Part shown: piece after piece, positions 24,820 to 37,443 of the stretch | How the letters are laid out: every line of letters starts with the position of its first letter | Numbering within the stretch: position 1 is the stretch's first letter | Source of the DNA: Lithospermum erythrorhizon | Taxonomy: Eukaryota > Streptophyta > Magnoliopsida > Boraginales > Boraginaceae | DNA: 64,000 nt | Direction: 5' to 3' | Assembly (NCBI GenBank): GCA_019722365.1 | Contig: JADFUC010000949.1 | Coordinates: 396,198 to 460,197, forward strand | Notes under the pieces: model-generated | Databases searched by the model: none | Told to the model about the DNA's origin: nothing | What the model saw: only the letters and a program-made list of their open reading frames with translations | Made by a program: the position numbers and the translations under genes

Positions 24820-25400
24820 TTTTTTTTTTCCTCTCACAAGAAAGCATGGATCTTGCCTGTACAAGTGTACAATTACAGAGGTACTTAATAAGTAGTAATA
24901 ACATATAATTATGTAAATTAGTCTAAAAATCTCCCCGAAATAATTAAGTATGTGTATCATACTCCGTAATTCTTGATTGACACATGAGGCAACCACTTCA
25001 CTTCGTGTACAATGATTGAAGATAAATAAGTTTATGTTATTGTACGAGGCGACCATAGTTGCCACATAAGTGGTTGGTGAAACCAAGAATATTATTACTA
25101 ATTTGAAGCATAGTGCTGATGCGTACAGAAAGTAGGACTATAAATGAAAACAAATTAATTTAATTGGTCATTAATATATTTCCTGTCACGAGCCTGCCAC
25201 CTTATGAAACACTGTTATATATTTTGCAAGTCTTTCTATTATTTCAATACTAAATTGCAAGTATTATGTTTGCATCTTTGACATGATTATAATTGGAACC
25301 TAACTTGGACATTCTCCCTTATTATTATTTTTTCTCGAATCTGAAAAGGCAAAATAATAATAATACTCCGTAATAATTCATAACAATATGGTCAGGGCTC
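24820..25400. repeat. Segmental duplicate, copy A (partner at 56.3-57.0 kb)
   Basis: About 580 bases that match 56315-56985 in the same orientation with scattered differences and small indels. Shared stretches include CTCCCCGAAATAATTAA, GTACAATGATTGAAGAT, GGCGACCATAGTTGCCACAT, CCACCTTATGAAACACTG and AATACTCCGTAATAATT. No coding frame is shared, so this is a dispersed non-coding repeat or a duplicated intergenic segment. Confidence 0.85.
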
Positions 25401-26647
25401 CTTCATTTCTAATACGACGACAGTACGAGACAGAAGTGACGAATGTTTTATTTGAGTTATATTTAATGAATTATTATTAATTGAGCAACAAGAATGAATC
25501 CAGTTGGTTCAACTTCGAGTTGGATGATGCAACTTAATCTCAGCCACCTTCACATGAAATAATGTTCATGCCTCTTTTCCTATTATAGTTGGAATTATAA
25601 ACCTCAATAAATTTTAATACATACGATTGTTCTTGTTGCCTTGATATATATATATATATATCTTACTAGAATCTGAAATCAGCATTAACGGGGTAAAATC
25701 AGATTAGAGTGCAGGTCGGGGATAGAGTGTCGAGTTTCACTTGTTAGAATAGTTCGAATTAGGTCTTAGATGGAGTCGGATTTGGTGATGGTATGGGAGT
25801 CGGGGTAGAACAAATTTTTTTAAAAGAAATCAAAATATAAAATAAATAGTTTATTGTATATGATAGAAAAAATAGCAATAACCATGTAATAGAAGCTTAA
25901 ATCAATGAAATCTACTTAACTTACACCCACAGATACTATATTCCATAAAAGAGGCTTCAACGATCTCAAATTATTTTAACCAAATAATTAGAAAAATCTC
26001 CAACCAAAGCATCAATAACCAACTAATAAAGCTTCAATTTGGAAAATCTACTAATATCAAATGGATATTGCCATAAGAGCTAAAAATAAAAAAAATCTAC
26101 AAATATCAAAGAGCTAAAAAGTAAACTAAATGGGAACAAAAATGAATTTTAACATATACTCCCTCCAATCCTAAATATAAGCCGATTAATCAATTTTTAT
26201 TTTATTAATTTATAAGTCCGTTAATTTTTATCTTGTATTTTGTCGGAAATACTGAATATCTTAATTAATGAAACCAATCATTTCATTTATTCCAAGATTA
26301 TAAATTCGGTTAACATATGTTTTACTTATCTTTTTAGATAAGGCTCACTGAAAATAAAGACCATACATATTTCAATTCAAACGAGGTAAAATGGAAAAGC
26401 CTCAACTAGAATTGCTTGAAAAAGACACCATTAACATTAAAGGGATAGATAGAAAGAAAACATTAATGCTAATATAAACAGAAACAAATGCCAGTGTAAT
26501 TTTGGAAAATTCATCCTAGCACTCCACCAACACAACAATTAATGTTTTACCAAGCTTGGAAGCAAGTGAGGACTTTTTAGGCAGCTTTTTGTTCCCCAAA
26601 GTTGAGAAAAAAATAACGTTAATAGGCACCCCGGTATTTGTTTGAAC
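25401..26647. other. Intergenic DNA upstream of the importin relic
   Basis: AT-rich DNA with a short (TA)n run near 25645 and, at 26158, an ACTCCCTCCAATCC end like those of Stowaway-type MITEs but without a partner end. No gene was recognised. Confidence 0.35.
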
Positions 26648-28251
26648 ATGGATACACACTGGCTGTCGATCATTCTAGACAGGGTGCTAGGAGTAGAAAA
26701 TGCTAATCTACGCAAATCTGCTGAACTGAGTCTCGCTCAGGTTTCCGAGTTTATCATTTTTTCGGTTCGAAGTTTCTGTATTTTAATGATATTAATATAG
26801 TGTTCTGTTTATCATTTTTTGTGTAGTACGACGATACACCTGAGCATATGGTGAGACTGTTGCAGATCATAGCAGATGAAAGTATGATCGTAACTTGCAG
26901 GGCCAGCAAGTTTCTGGTGCTTTATTTGTGCTGAGGATTCTTGCTAAGACATACGCGTAAGTATATGTTACAAATGATTGGTACTTGGTAGTCTTTTTTT
27001 TTTGGTAGTCATTCCTCAGTTTTATGCATTATTATCTTGAGTCCTTTTCTGGTTAAATAATATGTGTGTGTAAAATGCCTGTCACATATTACATGTGAAT
27101 GTTTCTGATGTGTGGGGTTGTTAGGTAAAACTAGTAGTAACCCTTATGTCTATTTGTGTACCTGTCTATATTTTCTCTCCATTCGACTTAGATGGAATTT
27201 TGGAATACTTAGGAAACTCTGATCACTTTGGCCAGCACTAAATGATGTGCATCATGAACTATAAAAACTTATGATATGTAAAGATGCATTAGTTTTTATT
27301 TCTCCTTTTAAAAAAGTAAGGTGGCCAGCTAGCATGGCTAACTAAAGCATGAAAGCAATTTGTATGTAATTTTTATGCATTAGTAGGAAACTGAAGCATG
27401 TTAAAATTAAGGGTGACTTAGGGTTTTTTGACGGTTGGCACCAAATGAATTCTATATTATTACATGTTGCTTACTAACGCATCAATAGAAAACTGGAGAA
27501 TTGTGTTAAATTGATTGAGTCCTGGGGTTTATTATATACTCCGTATTTTGAAAAGGCTTTCTATAAATAGACCCTTGGTTTTTTTATTGGATGCTTCACA
27601 ATTAAGGTGTTTGAGGTCCCCCACGCGACATTTTTGAAGCTGAGAGAAGTTGGTGAGGGTGAGTCATTACTGAAGATGCATGATTGCATGGATCTTGGTG
27701 TTAATGCAAATATACTTAATTAAGCTGCATGGTGTTATCCAGTACATAGTTTTGTGCTTTAATAAGCACTTAAAAATTGTTAAGTTCGGCACAACATGTG
27801 ATAGTTGTGGAATTTATCATAATTCTTTTTATAAGAATTCTGAAATTATGTGAAATTCTTTTTATATATTGCATGCGTATCAGTTCTGCCATTTGAGGTC
27901 CCAAATAAGATGATATTTGGAGCAGGAATCAGTAGATCTTTGTGAAGTATTGTGGACTTAATATGTTTAAATCTGGAGTAATAAATAGTACTCCGTATAT
28001 AGAATTGCAGTGAAGGTTGATAGGAACCAAAATGAGGAAGACGGGTCAAATGAAATTTTTGGTTGGTAATTCTCTAGTAAGGACATGTGGTGCCACGTTA
28101 TCTAATTAAAAATTTGGAGGGAAGTTGAGAAAAGGTCCCTGGTTGGACGTATCTCTTGCACTTTTGTATATCGTTAGAAATTTTTCTAAATAGGTATTAA
28201 GGAGTATTGCTATTCATTGATTATTTAAAAAATGCTTCAGCTATAGTATTC

Positions 28252-31200
28252 TGTAAATAAGCTGAATTTAATCTTAATATTATGAAATAATTATCTTAGT
28301 TCTTCGATTGGAATATTTTGAGGAATCGGAAAATCGGTCGAATAGTGAGAAATCTGTGAATCGGTCGATTTGTAGTATATTTTGGTTTTGAGCATTTTAA
28401 AGTTTTAATTGAATGGAATGATATTATTTGGGGTTAGAAGTTAAATTTATGTTAGAGTTGTGTTGTTAAGCAGGCAATGGCCAAGCAGAGCGACAAGCGG
28501 CAGTCTTGAGATATTTTGATTTGCAATGCGGTTACGCGTGAAGAGTTTTTATCTTTATCATTACTTTGTTAAATGCATCGTCGTTATCATCTTTTATCTT
28601 CTTACAGGATGGCTGAAATTTGGTCCGTTAAATTAAGCGATTTTGTTTTTGATTTTAACGCCGTTTTAGCGAGGAAACTTTGGTCGCGAAAATTTTACGG
28701 AGAGAGATTATGAGAGACATTCTACGCTTTGAGGTAAGAGAAAGTTCATCTTTTGGGTATTTCTTGAGTTAGAGGATGTTGACTTTTGATTTGGGTTGAA
28801 ACTTTGAAACTTTGATGTTTATTATGTTATAGAATTCTTGTATAAAGAACTAGATTATCGTATAACTTGATTGATAATTATCGATTATGGGGTTGAAAAA
28901 TGTTAGAGAATATAGTTGACTTTTGTTGGCTTTTTGTAGAGTTTTCTAAATGGTGTTTAAATGATAGAAAGTGTACTCTTGGACTTGATTTAGGATTGTT
29001 TGTGGTGTAAGTTATGATTTTGGCATTGAAAGAGAATCTTCGGATATTACTAGTTTGTAAGTTGGATAGTGAATTGATTTGAGATTAAAGATGATTAGAA
29101 ATGTGATGATTAGTTGGTAATATCGTAATGTTGAAACTGATGAAGCCCAGTAATTGGGCTGATCATTAATAGAAAAGGTTGCGAACTTAACTTTGGAATA
29201 AGGTTGTGAAACTTTTGTTGGGTTATTTTGGGGGTATCGGTATGAGATTATATATATAAGTTAGAATGTTATATTATTAGTTGTGTTATAAGTAGTAATT
29301 ATAATAATTTTGAATGTTTTGAGGCGTTGATCATGGGTAAAGGTCGGCTGTTGTGATTCTTGTGAGTTTTATTTAGGCCCAGCGAGGTGATCTTAATCTC
29401 CGGGGAGTTTGCTCAGCGTGTATGATATATGTTGTTGTACTTGTTGGTTGTGTGAGGATGATATGTTCAGCATTATTCCATTTATCACGAGATGATGCGT
29501 AAGATGTGTTGGTTATATATATAGTTGATTGTGTGCTTTGGAGCAGGGGTTGTATTTGCCTCACATGTGTATGATTTTTGGTGTTTTTGGATGAAAGTTG
29601 TTATTTCACAGTGTTGGTTTATTAATCGGTGGTCTCATGAGTCGCGTAGATGTTTTTGTGGTGGAGTCTTTGAGTCATTATTAGGAAGGAGTTGTATATG
29701 AGTTGATGTTATTCGGTTGAGTTGATGTTACTGTTGAGTTGGTTGTCCGATTATCTTTGCCGTTATAGTGCGATTTGGTGGGTACCCTCGTGCCAAGCCG
29801 CTTACGATTCGGTGATTCTTACGTACACCGTTGCGATTAGGTGACAAACATGTCGACGGGCATAAAGTTTCTCCACTGCGGGTTTGAGGGTTGATTATAT
29901 CTTGGCATTAGTTGTAGAAATCGGACTTATATTGAGTTATAGGGTTGTTGAGTTGTTGAGTTGATACTATTGTTGAGTTGACGCTGTTGTTGAGTTGTTG
30001 AGTTGATACAATGATTGCGTTGATGGAGTCGTTGAGTTGTTGAGTCGATTAGTGGGTTGGTTGTATAGTTGGGTGGTCGTGTTGTCGGAATTGGATTGTG
30101 TTGGGTCTATTTGGTTGTATTATATGTTGTTTTAGACTTTTGGTGTTGTGATATGTTTATGATTGAATTTATATGTTTATGACTCGTTCTTTGTTTATGG
30201 ATATTGCATTGATTCACGTTAGAGGTTCTTGATGAATTGATGTCGAATTAAGATTAGGGTTGATTATGGTTCATATTATCAGTTGTGTGGATCTGGAGTT
30301 GGTATTAGTTGTACATTACTTGAAGGTTAAAAGTTGAGTTGATTGATGGTTGAGATAACATTTGAATGAGAAACATTAGGTACAAGAGCATTGCTCATAG
30401 AAGTTTATCTTTAAATACATAGATGATGATGTTGATGATATTTTATATATGGTGGAAAATTAGATTCAAGTGTGTTGGGTTATAAGTTATGATCTGATCA
30501 CGGCGTTTGATACCGTTAAAGGTGAATAAGTTCAATATACTAAATAGGAATTTGGGGGAGATAATTACGATCTTGGAGTTATCTTGATTTAAGACATATG
30601 TTCTTTAGTTGTATTAAGATAATAATGAAACAATGTGGAGATTCCTATTATAAATGGCCCCCGATAACAAATAGGTGTGTGACTATGATTTGGAGTAACG
30701 CTTTAGGGTGGCTATGAGATAGTTAATTAGGTTGTGTAGGTTTGGTGTGAGATTGTATGTATGGTGGGTATCTAAGTTATGAACACGATGAGTTATTAAT
30801 GTGAGTTGTTGTGTGTTAGAGTTGTATAATGGGTATTTCCGGTGATTAAGTTATGCTTGCGGTAAGTGGTTGACGTGAGGGAATTGGGTTTATCGGTGTT
30901 AGTTGGGCGAATTTAAGAAAGAATTATCTAGTTGAGAGTAGCATGCAAAATATAACACTTGTGGTGTATAGTTGTCAGATAGGTAGTGGACTCGAGTTAT
31001 CCTTGTGTATATGTGTGGTGGATTATACGTGATATTTGTATTATTTCATTCGTGACTCACATTCCCTATGGGCGGGCGTCTTATGCTAGGTTGTTCTGAA
31101 TGACAGAATCTTTGCTTCGGGGAATGATTCTGGCCGTGAAGATGGCGATGGTGACGAAGGCGCCAGCGATCGTACTTTTTATTTTTTAACTTTGGGTTTT

Positions 31201-31425
31201 GTTGTATATAATAATTATATGTTGTAAAACCGGGTTTGATGTTGTATTTATATTATTTAACTTTTCGATTGTTATGTGTTAATTTGGATTCGTAGATGGG
31301 CCAAGTTGTATAGTTTTATTTATCATGTTAAATGAAGTCGTTTTTATTGTTATCGTCGTTGGGCTACGATTATTCGGGGTTGATGGCGATTACGACACCG
31401 AGGGGGCAGAGGCGGGTCGTTCTGA
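28252..31425 (+). repeat. 5' LTR of the LARD-like element
   Basis: About 3.17 kb, starting near TGTAAATAAGCTGAA and ending just before the tRNA-Met-like primer site. Within it, 29700-30070 is a degenerate GTTGA/TTGAGTTG minisatellite. The plus strand is strikingly poor in C. A poly(A)-signal-like region (TAATAATTATATGTTG) lies near 31208. The right-hand copy is about 34316-37443. Confidence 0.78.
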
Positions 31426-34315
31426 TTATGGTATCGAGCCTAGGTTTATGTTTTTAGCAGTGTATGCTTTGTGTGGTTATGTCTTTAGGTTTCGGGGTGT
31501 GAGTGTGTGTTGTTGTGAGTCGTTCTCGGTTTTTGAGTCCGTTTCTTTTCAGATCGTTGGCGTGAGGGGCATGGCTAGAAGATTTAAATCGACTTCAGCG
31601 TCTAGAAGTGCTACGAGGCCTTTGAATTTTGTGTTCTTGTGGTGTTCTTGATTGAGATGTATTATCTTATGTGATGTGTGAGCTGATTACATGTTAATAG
31701 CAAATACGTTGAGTTGTATGTATATGTTGAGATGGGTACCTGGCATAACTTGGAGATCAGCTAGATGGGTTGTTATATATATATGATGGGGTATATTTGA
31801 AACAAGACATGTTATGGTTTAGAATATGATATATGATATCAGAAATACGATGAGATATTGGGGTGGAGTATATATTTTGGGGGAGTGTTTTAATAGTTGA
31901 TGTGGTGGTAAATTGATGATACGAAGGACTTTATATGGCGGGAGGTGATTAAGGGTCGGTTGTGATAATTAGCATCTGATATCTTGAGGTGGAATTGTAA
32001 AAAGAATATCGATAGGTTTATAAGTAAAGTCTTGGTTAAAAGAGATGTGTGTGATTATAATGAGATGTGAAGCGTGGGTTGATTAGGAATGGTGAAGTAA
32101 GTCGAGGGATGGATCACCAAGGTGAAATTTGAAAGACCAAGAAGAGTTTGGTTAAATACAATTTAATAATGGTTAAATAAGAGTTGGTGGTTGAGTGGAG
32201 TTTATCTTGTGATAGGTAAATGATTATTCTTGAGGATGTAAACTCTGAGTTGAAACCTTTGGGAGATGAGATGTGGATGAATATGTTCGAGGATTTATGG
32301 GAGAGACAGATTTATGTCAGAAAGTTATTGAAAGGGATTTCCTGGTGTTGAATTTGAAGTTGTTGATAAGTTGGTGCGATTGTGTGAACTTAAAGGTATT
32401 AAAAGGTTGAGTTGAGGAGGATTTTGGACGACATGTATTTGAGGGAGTAGCACTTGATCGTGGTGTAAGATGTTGATCTTTAAAATAATTAAGAATTTGG
32501 TATACTTGGAGTAATTGGGGATAAATAATACTGCGTTATGCGTAAGTGGGTATGGATGCGAGAGGATGGGGAAAGAGTAAGTTAAGCGTTAGCAATAAAA
32601 TGAAAATGGAGATTGTTTAATTTCGGTGAATGATAAAGAGGTTGAGATTGGGTTAAAGTGGAGATTTAACGAAAAAGGTGTAAAAAGTTGATCGGGCGAT
32701 TCAGGAATGAAATGCATTAAAGTCGTGAGAGGATTGAAATAGGTTGTCTCATTTAAAAAATATTTTGGAGGGAAAGAATATTTAGTGAAAATTTTCGCTT
32801 GATGGGACATTTTCGAATGCGGGGAGTTGGGTGAACCTATGAGGTGTCGAATGCAGTAAAGCGGTGTGTGAGTGAGGTTGGAACTTTCAATCGTGCGTGT
32901 TGACAAGTTGTAAGATCAATGGGATAAGAGTTCGGAGGTGAGTGGGTTGTCGGAAATAGATGAAGATATCGGCGGGGAGTGATGAAAAGCAAATGTGATT
33001 CTGGTGAGTGTGGTATTGTTAGGTTAGGCATTATTATCGGAGGTGATAATTATGCGGCCAGCCTTTGAGGATCTTGTGAGTTAAAAGTTGGAATACGTGC
33101 TTGTTTTAAAAAAGAAGTTTGGATAATTGTTCGGAAAGTTAATAAAAATATACCGGTAAAGTAGCGTTAAGCCTTTAGGAGAATACCGTATTTCCAGGAA
33201 AAGTATGATTGGCCAGCGTAGTCTGCAGGTGAAAGTGAGTGTTAAAGGTACTCGGGGTAGTAATGGTTGGGTACGGTGGTATGAGCGATGGTTAATTGTG
33301 GGAATTTGAGTTAGTGAAGTCTTAATAAGTAGAGATTTAAGACTTGTGAGATCGAAGGGTATTAATGTGCGTGGTGGAATATTTAGGTGATGGAATTGGT
33401 AATGTGTCTAGTAGATGCGGAAAGAGAATACATGTTGTGACTAATGGTAGTGGATAAAATGGACTTATTATGATGGAGAATACTTGAGAAGGACTTATGG
33501 AGTCATAAACTTGTGGGGAGGGCTTGGAATTGATAATCGCGTGGTGGTTGAAGGAGTTAGAATAAGTTTATTAAAGGTTCGTTGGGGTATTATGAGAGGG
33601 AGGCTGGCGGAATAGGCTGATAGCGTTAAATTAGGGTGTGAAGTGTTACGGAAGTGCGTGGTGAGTAAACCGTAAGACTTCGTTAGGTATAAAGGTCATA
33701 AGGACATGAATCAACAAGTTAATATAGGTTGGCTTGGGTTAAAAGGTGAAATTTGTTAACAAGCAGACGATAGAGGATTCGGTGGTGAGTTTACAGGTGG
33801 TATCTTTGGAGGCGAGTAATTCACTACGTTCGTATGTCGAGACGATTTGTAATGCATGGAGTTGGTGAGTTGGGTTGATAAGGGAATTCGTTTTCATGAA
33901 TGAACTTGATCGTTGATAATGAAGTATTATGATGACACGACTATGAGTGGACAGTATCGGTATCGGTGATATGAGTTTTAATTTTAGTGTTATTATGGAA
34001 GCGACCAGGGTATTCGTAATACTAAGATTGAAAAGAATTTTAATAACGAGCAAAATAGTATATAATACGAGAAGATAAGATGATAAGCTGGAACAGAAAA
34101 ATTTGTCGGTTGAATGTTGTGTTATGGTGTAAGAGGGTTACACTTAAGTTTATTGACATAAGATATTATGGGAACTCTTGAGATACTATCTTTGGGGGGT
34201 GAGTAGGTGACAAAGTGTGATATTGTGGTTCGTAGGCGTGTCGAAAGGTGCGTTGAGATTATCGCGGTTGGGTTGAGTACTTCGAGGGGCAGAGGGCCAC
34301 ATAAAGATTGGGTAG
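31426..34315 (+). other. Internal region of the LARD-like element, no coding motif
   Basis: G/T-rich DNA. ATGGCTAGAAGATTTAAATC at 31570 begins a short frame that soon stops. No retroelement protein motif was recognised in any frame. The PBS-like site is at 31429-31440 and the polypurine-like tract is at about 34277-34290. Confidence 0.6.
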
Positions 34316-37300
34316 GCTAGTAATAACTTCGTTCCACGTCTTAATATTATGAAAATAGTATACTAATTCTTCAAATTGGAATATTTTGAGAATCAGAGAA
34401 AAATCGAATTGAATAGTCGAAATCTGGCCGAATCGATTAGGTCGGTAGTATATTTTGGTTTTGACGTTTTAAAGTTTTAATTGAATGGAATGATATTATT
34501 TGGGGTTAAGTTAATTTATAGCTAGAGAGTTGTGTTGTTAAGCAGGGAGCGAAACTAAACCGAAAACCGAAGGAGCGACAAAGCGGCGAGTGCTTGAGAT
34601 ATTTTGTTGTCTGCGGACCCAGCGTGAGAGTTTTATCTTTATCATACTTTTGTTAAGTAAATGTCATTGTCATCTTGCCGCCTTTCTTTGGGATGGCGAA
34701 ATTTGGTCCGTTATTCCCTTGATTTTGTTTTCAATTTTTTCTTCTCGTTTGGCGAGCTTTGGTCACGAAATTTTACGGAGAGATTACGCCGAGACGTGCA
34801 ACTTTGAAATTAAGAAAGTTCAAATCTTTAGATTATTTCTTGAGTTAGAGGATGTTATTTTTTGGGAATTTGAGTTGAGCTTTGAGAACTTTGATATTTA
34901 TTATGTTATGATGCCATATAACTAGATTATCGTATAACAGGTTGATAATTATCGATTATGGGGTTGAAAAAATGTTGAGGAATATAGTTGACTTTTGTTG
35001 ACTTTTGTAGAGTTTTTAAATGGTGTTAAATGATAGAAGTGTACTCTTGGACTTGATTTAGGATTGTTTTGTGGTGTGTAGTTGTAGTTTGGCGTGAGAG
35101 AATCTTGGACAATACTAGTTTATAAAAGTTGGATAGTGAATTGATTTGAGATTAAAGATGATTAGAAATGTGATGATTAGTTGTTAATATCGTAATGTTG
35201 GAAACTTTATTGAAACTAGTAATTGGAATTCGATGTGTGAAAGAGTTCTGTGACTTAACTTGGAATAAGGTTGTAGGGAAACTTTTGTTGGGATTATTTT
35301 GGGGGAATTATCGGTATGAGATTATATATATAGTTAGAATGTTATAGTATTAGTTGTGTTATAAGTAGTAATTATAATTTTGAATGTTTTAGCGTTGATC
35401 ATGGGTAAAGGTCATTTGTTGTGATTGGAGTTTTATTTAAGTAGCAAGGTGATGCCCAATCTCGCGGGAGTTTTCTTGCTCAGCGTGTATAAGTATATGT
35501 TGTTGTACTTGTTGGTTGTCTTGAGGATATGTTCGGCTGTTATTCATTTATACGAGATGATGCGTAAGGTATTTGGTTATATATAGTTGATTGTGTCTTT
35601 TTGGGCAGGGTTGTATTTGCCTCACCCGTAATGTATGATTTTTTGGTGTTTTGGATGAAAGTTGTTATTTCTGTGTTGGTTTGTGTGGAATTGGTCTCCG
35701 TAGATCGCATAGATGTTTTTATTGGTGGTCTTGAATTCGTATTAGGAAGAGTTGCTGTATGAGTCGATGTTGTCGGTTGAGTTGATGTTGTCTGTTGAGT
35801 TGATTTGTCCGATTATCTTTGCCGTTCCTGAAATGCGATTTGGGAGTTGCCTCGTACTTAGTAACGATTCGATGATTCAAGCCGTGCCTCGTTACGATTC
35901 GGTGATAAAACATGTCGGCGGGCATAAGTTTCTCCTATGAGGTTGAGGTTGGTTATATCTTGGCGTTAGTTGTAGAAATCCGGACTTATATTGTGAGTTA
36001 TAGGGTTGTTGAGTTGTTGAGTTGATACTATTGTTGGTTGGCAATTGTTGAGTTGTTGAGTTGGTATTATTGATTGCGTTGATGGAGTCGTTGAGTTGTT
36101 GAGTCGATTGAGTGGGTTGGTTGTACAGTTGGGTAGTCGTATTTGTCGGGATCGTTGTGTTGAGTCTATGTGGTTGTATTATATGTTGTTGGATTTTTTT
36201 GGTGTTGTGATATGTTTTTATGATTAATTTTATATGTTTATGACTCGTTCTGTTTATTGATAATGCTTTCATTACGCTAGAGGTTGTTTGATGAATTGAT
36301 GTCGAATTAAGATTTGGGGTTGATTATGGATCATATTATCAGTTGTATTGGATCACAGGTTGGTATTAAATGGTTAATGCATTCTTGAGGTTAAAAGTTG
36401 GTTGATTGATGGTTGAGATAACGTTTGAATAGAAACGATGGAATACTGAAACATTATAAACCCGAAGTTTATGCTCATCCCCATAGATGATGTTGATGAT
36501 ATTTTATATATGGTGGAAAATTAGATTAGCGTGTGTTGGTATATAAGTTATGATCAATCACGGCGTTGATCACAATTAAGGTGAATAAGTTCAATATCTT
36601 AAATGAGAATTTGGGGAGATAATTAGATGCTTAGGTTATCTTGATTTAAAGCATATGTTGCTTAGTTGTATTAAGATAATGAAACAATGTGGAATTCCTA
36701 TTTTAAATATTCGATAACCAAATAGGTGTGTGGTATGATGATTTGGAGTATGACTTTAAGATTGAGAGAAGCTACTTGAGATAGTTAATTGAGTTGTGTA
36801 GGTTTGGTGTGAGATTGTATGTATGGTGGGTATGCAAGTTATGAACATTGAGTTGTGTCTTTGAGTTGTTGTGTGATTTATATAGATATTTCAGGTGATT
36901 CGTTGTCTTTGCGGTAAGTGGTTGAGGTGGGTTTTATCGGTGTTAGTTGGGCGGGTGTAAGAAAAGATTTATCGGGTTGAGGAGTAGCATAGAAAATATA
37001 TAATACTTGTGGTGTATAGTTGTTAGATAGGTAATGAAGCTGAGTTATCTTGTGTGTGTGTGGTGGATTCTTACGTGATATTTGTATTAAAACAGAACTT
37101 GCATTCATATTCAGATGGTCTTATCTTGTTTTCAAAGATGTAGGGAATGTTTTTAATTCTGTATGCATGAAGATGGCGATGGTGGCTTGAAAGAGCCTTG
37201 GCGTTATTTTCTTTGGAGTTTTTTGTTGTATATAATAATTATATGTTGTAAAAACCGGGTTTGATGTTGTATTTATATTGTTTAACTTTTTCGGTTGTTG

Positions 37301-37443
37301 TAGTGTTGGCTGGATTACTTTAGATGGAGCCGAGTTGTATAGTTTATTTATCATGTTAAATAGTCGTTTTTATTGTTGTCAATGCGTTGGAATTTCGATT
37401 ATTGAGTTGATGGTCGGCGCCGGTATGCAGGCGAGGTGGGTGT
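34316..37443 (+). repeat. 3' LTR of the LARD-like element
   Basis: Co-linear with 28252-31425 but with many small indels. It starts near TAGTAATAACTTCGTTCC, close to the TGTAATA-CCCC type start of many Ty3 LTRs. It contains the same TTGAGTTG minisatellite at 35760-36110 and ends near GGCGAGGTGGGTG, after which importin-intron sequence resumes. Confidence 0.78.

Larger units (their letters stand above)
28252..37443 (+). mobile_element. LARD-like LTR retrotransposon with very long LTRs and a non-coding core
   Basis: Two direct repeats, about 28252-31425 and 34316-37443, run co-linear for about 3.1 kb. Shared stretches include TTAATTGAATGGAATGATAT, GACTTGATTTAGGATTGTTT and TATAATAATTATATGTTGTA. 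A primer-binding site like initiator tRNA-Met follows the first copy (TGGTATCGAGCC at 31429), and a purine-rich tract (GAGGGGCAGAGGG at 34281) precedes the second. This gives the plus orientation. The core is only about 2.9 kb and shows no gag, protease, reverse transcriptase or integrase motif, although heavy decay could hide some. The long LTRs and PBS resemble Ty3-like derivatives (LARDs). The element sits in an intron of the importin relic. The exact ends are estimates; no clear target duplication was found. Confidence 0.8.

Noticed and set aside
26156..26200. MITE end ACTCCCTCCAATCC; similar single ends at 38230-38244 and 58531-58570
   Set aside because: Each has a Stowaway-like terminus but no matching inverted end or TA duplication nearby, so I do not report complete elements.
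32589..33031. Minus-strand frames of 64-105 codons inside the LARD core
   Set aside because: They exist because the plus strand is poor in C, which removes stops on the other strand; composition is Thr/Ser/Pro/His-rich and no domain is recognisable.
35892..36272. 126-codon minus-strand frame rich in Asn/Thr/Gln
   Set aside because: It is the translation of the TTGAGTTG minisatellite in the LTR, not a gene.
28480..37440. Possibility that the repeated G/T-rich blocks are a tandem array or satellite rather than an LTR pair
   Set aside because: Exactly two long co-linear copies, a primer-site-like sequence after the first and a purine tract before the second fit an LTR element better.
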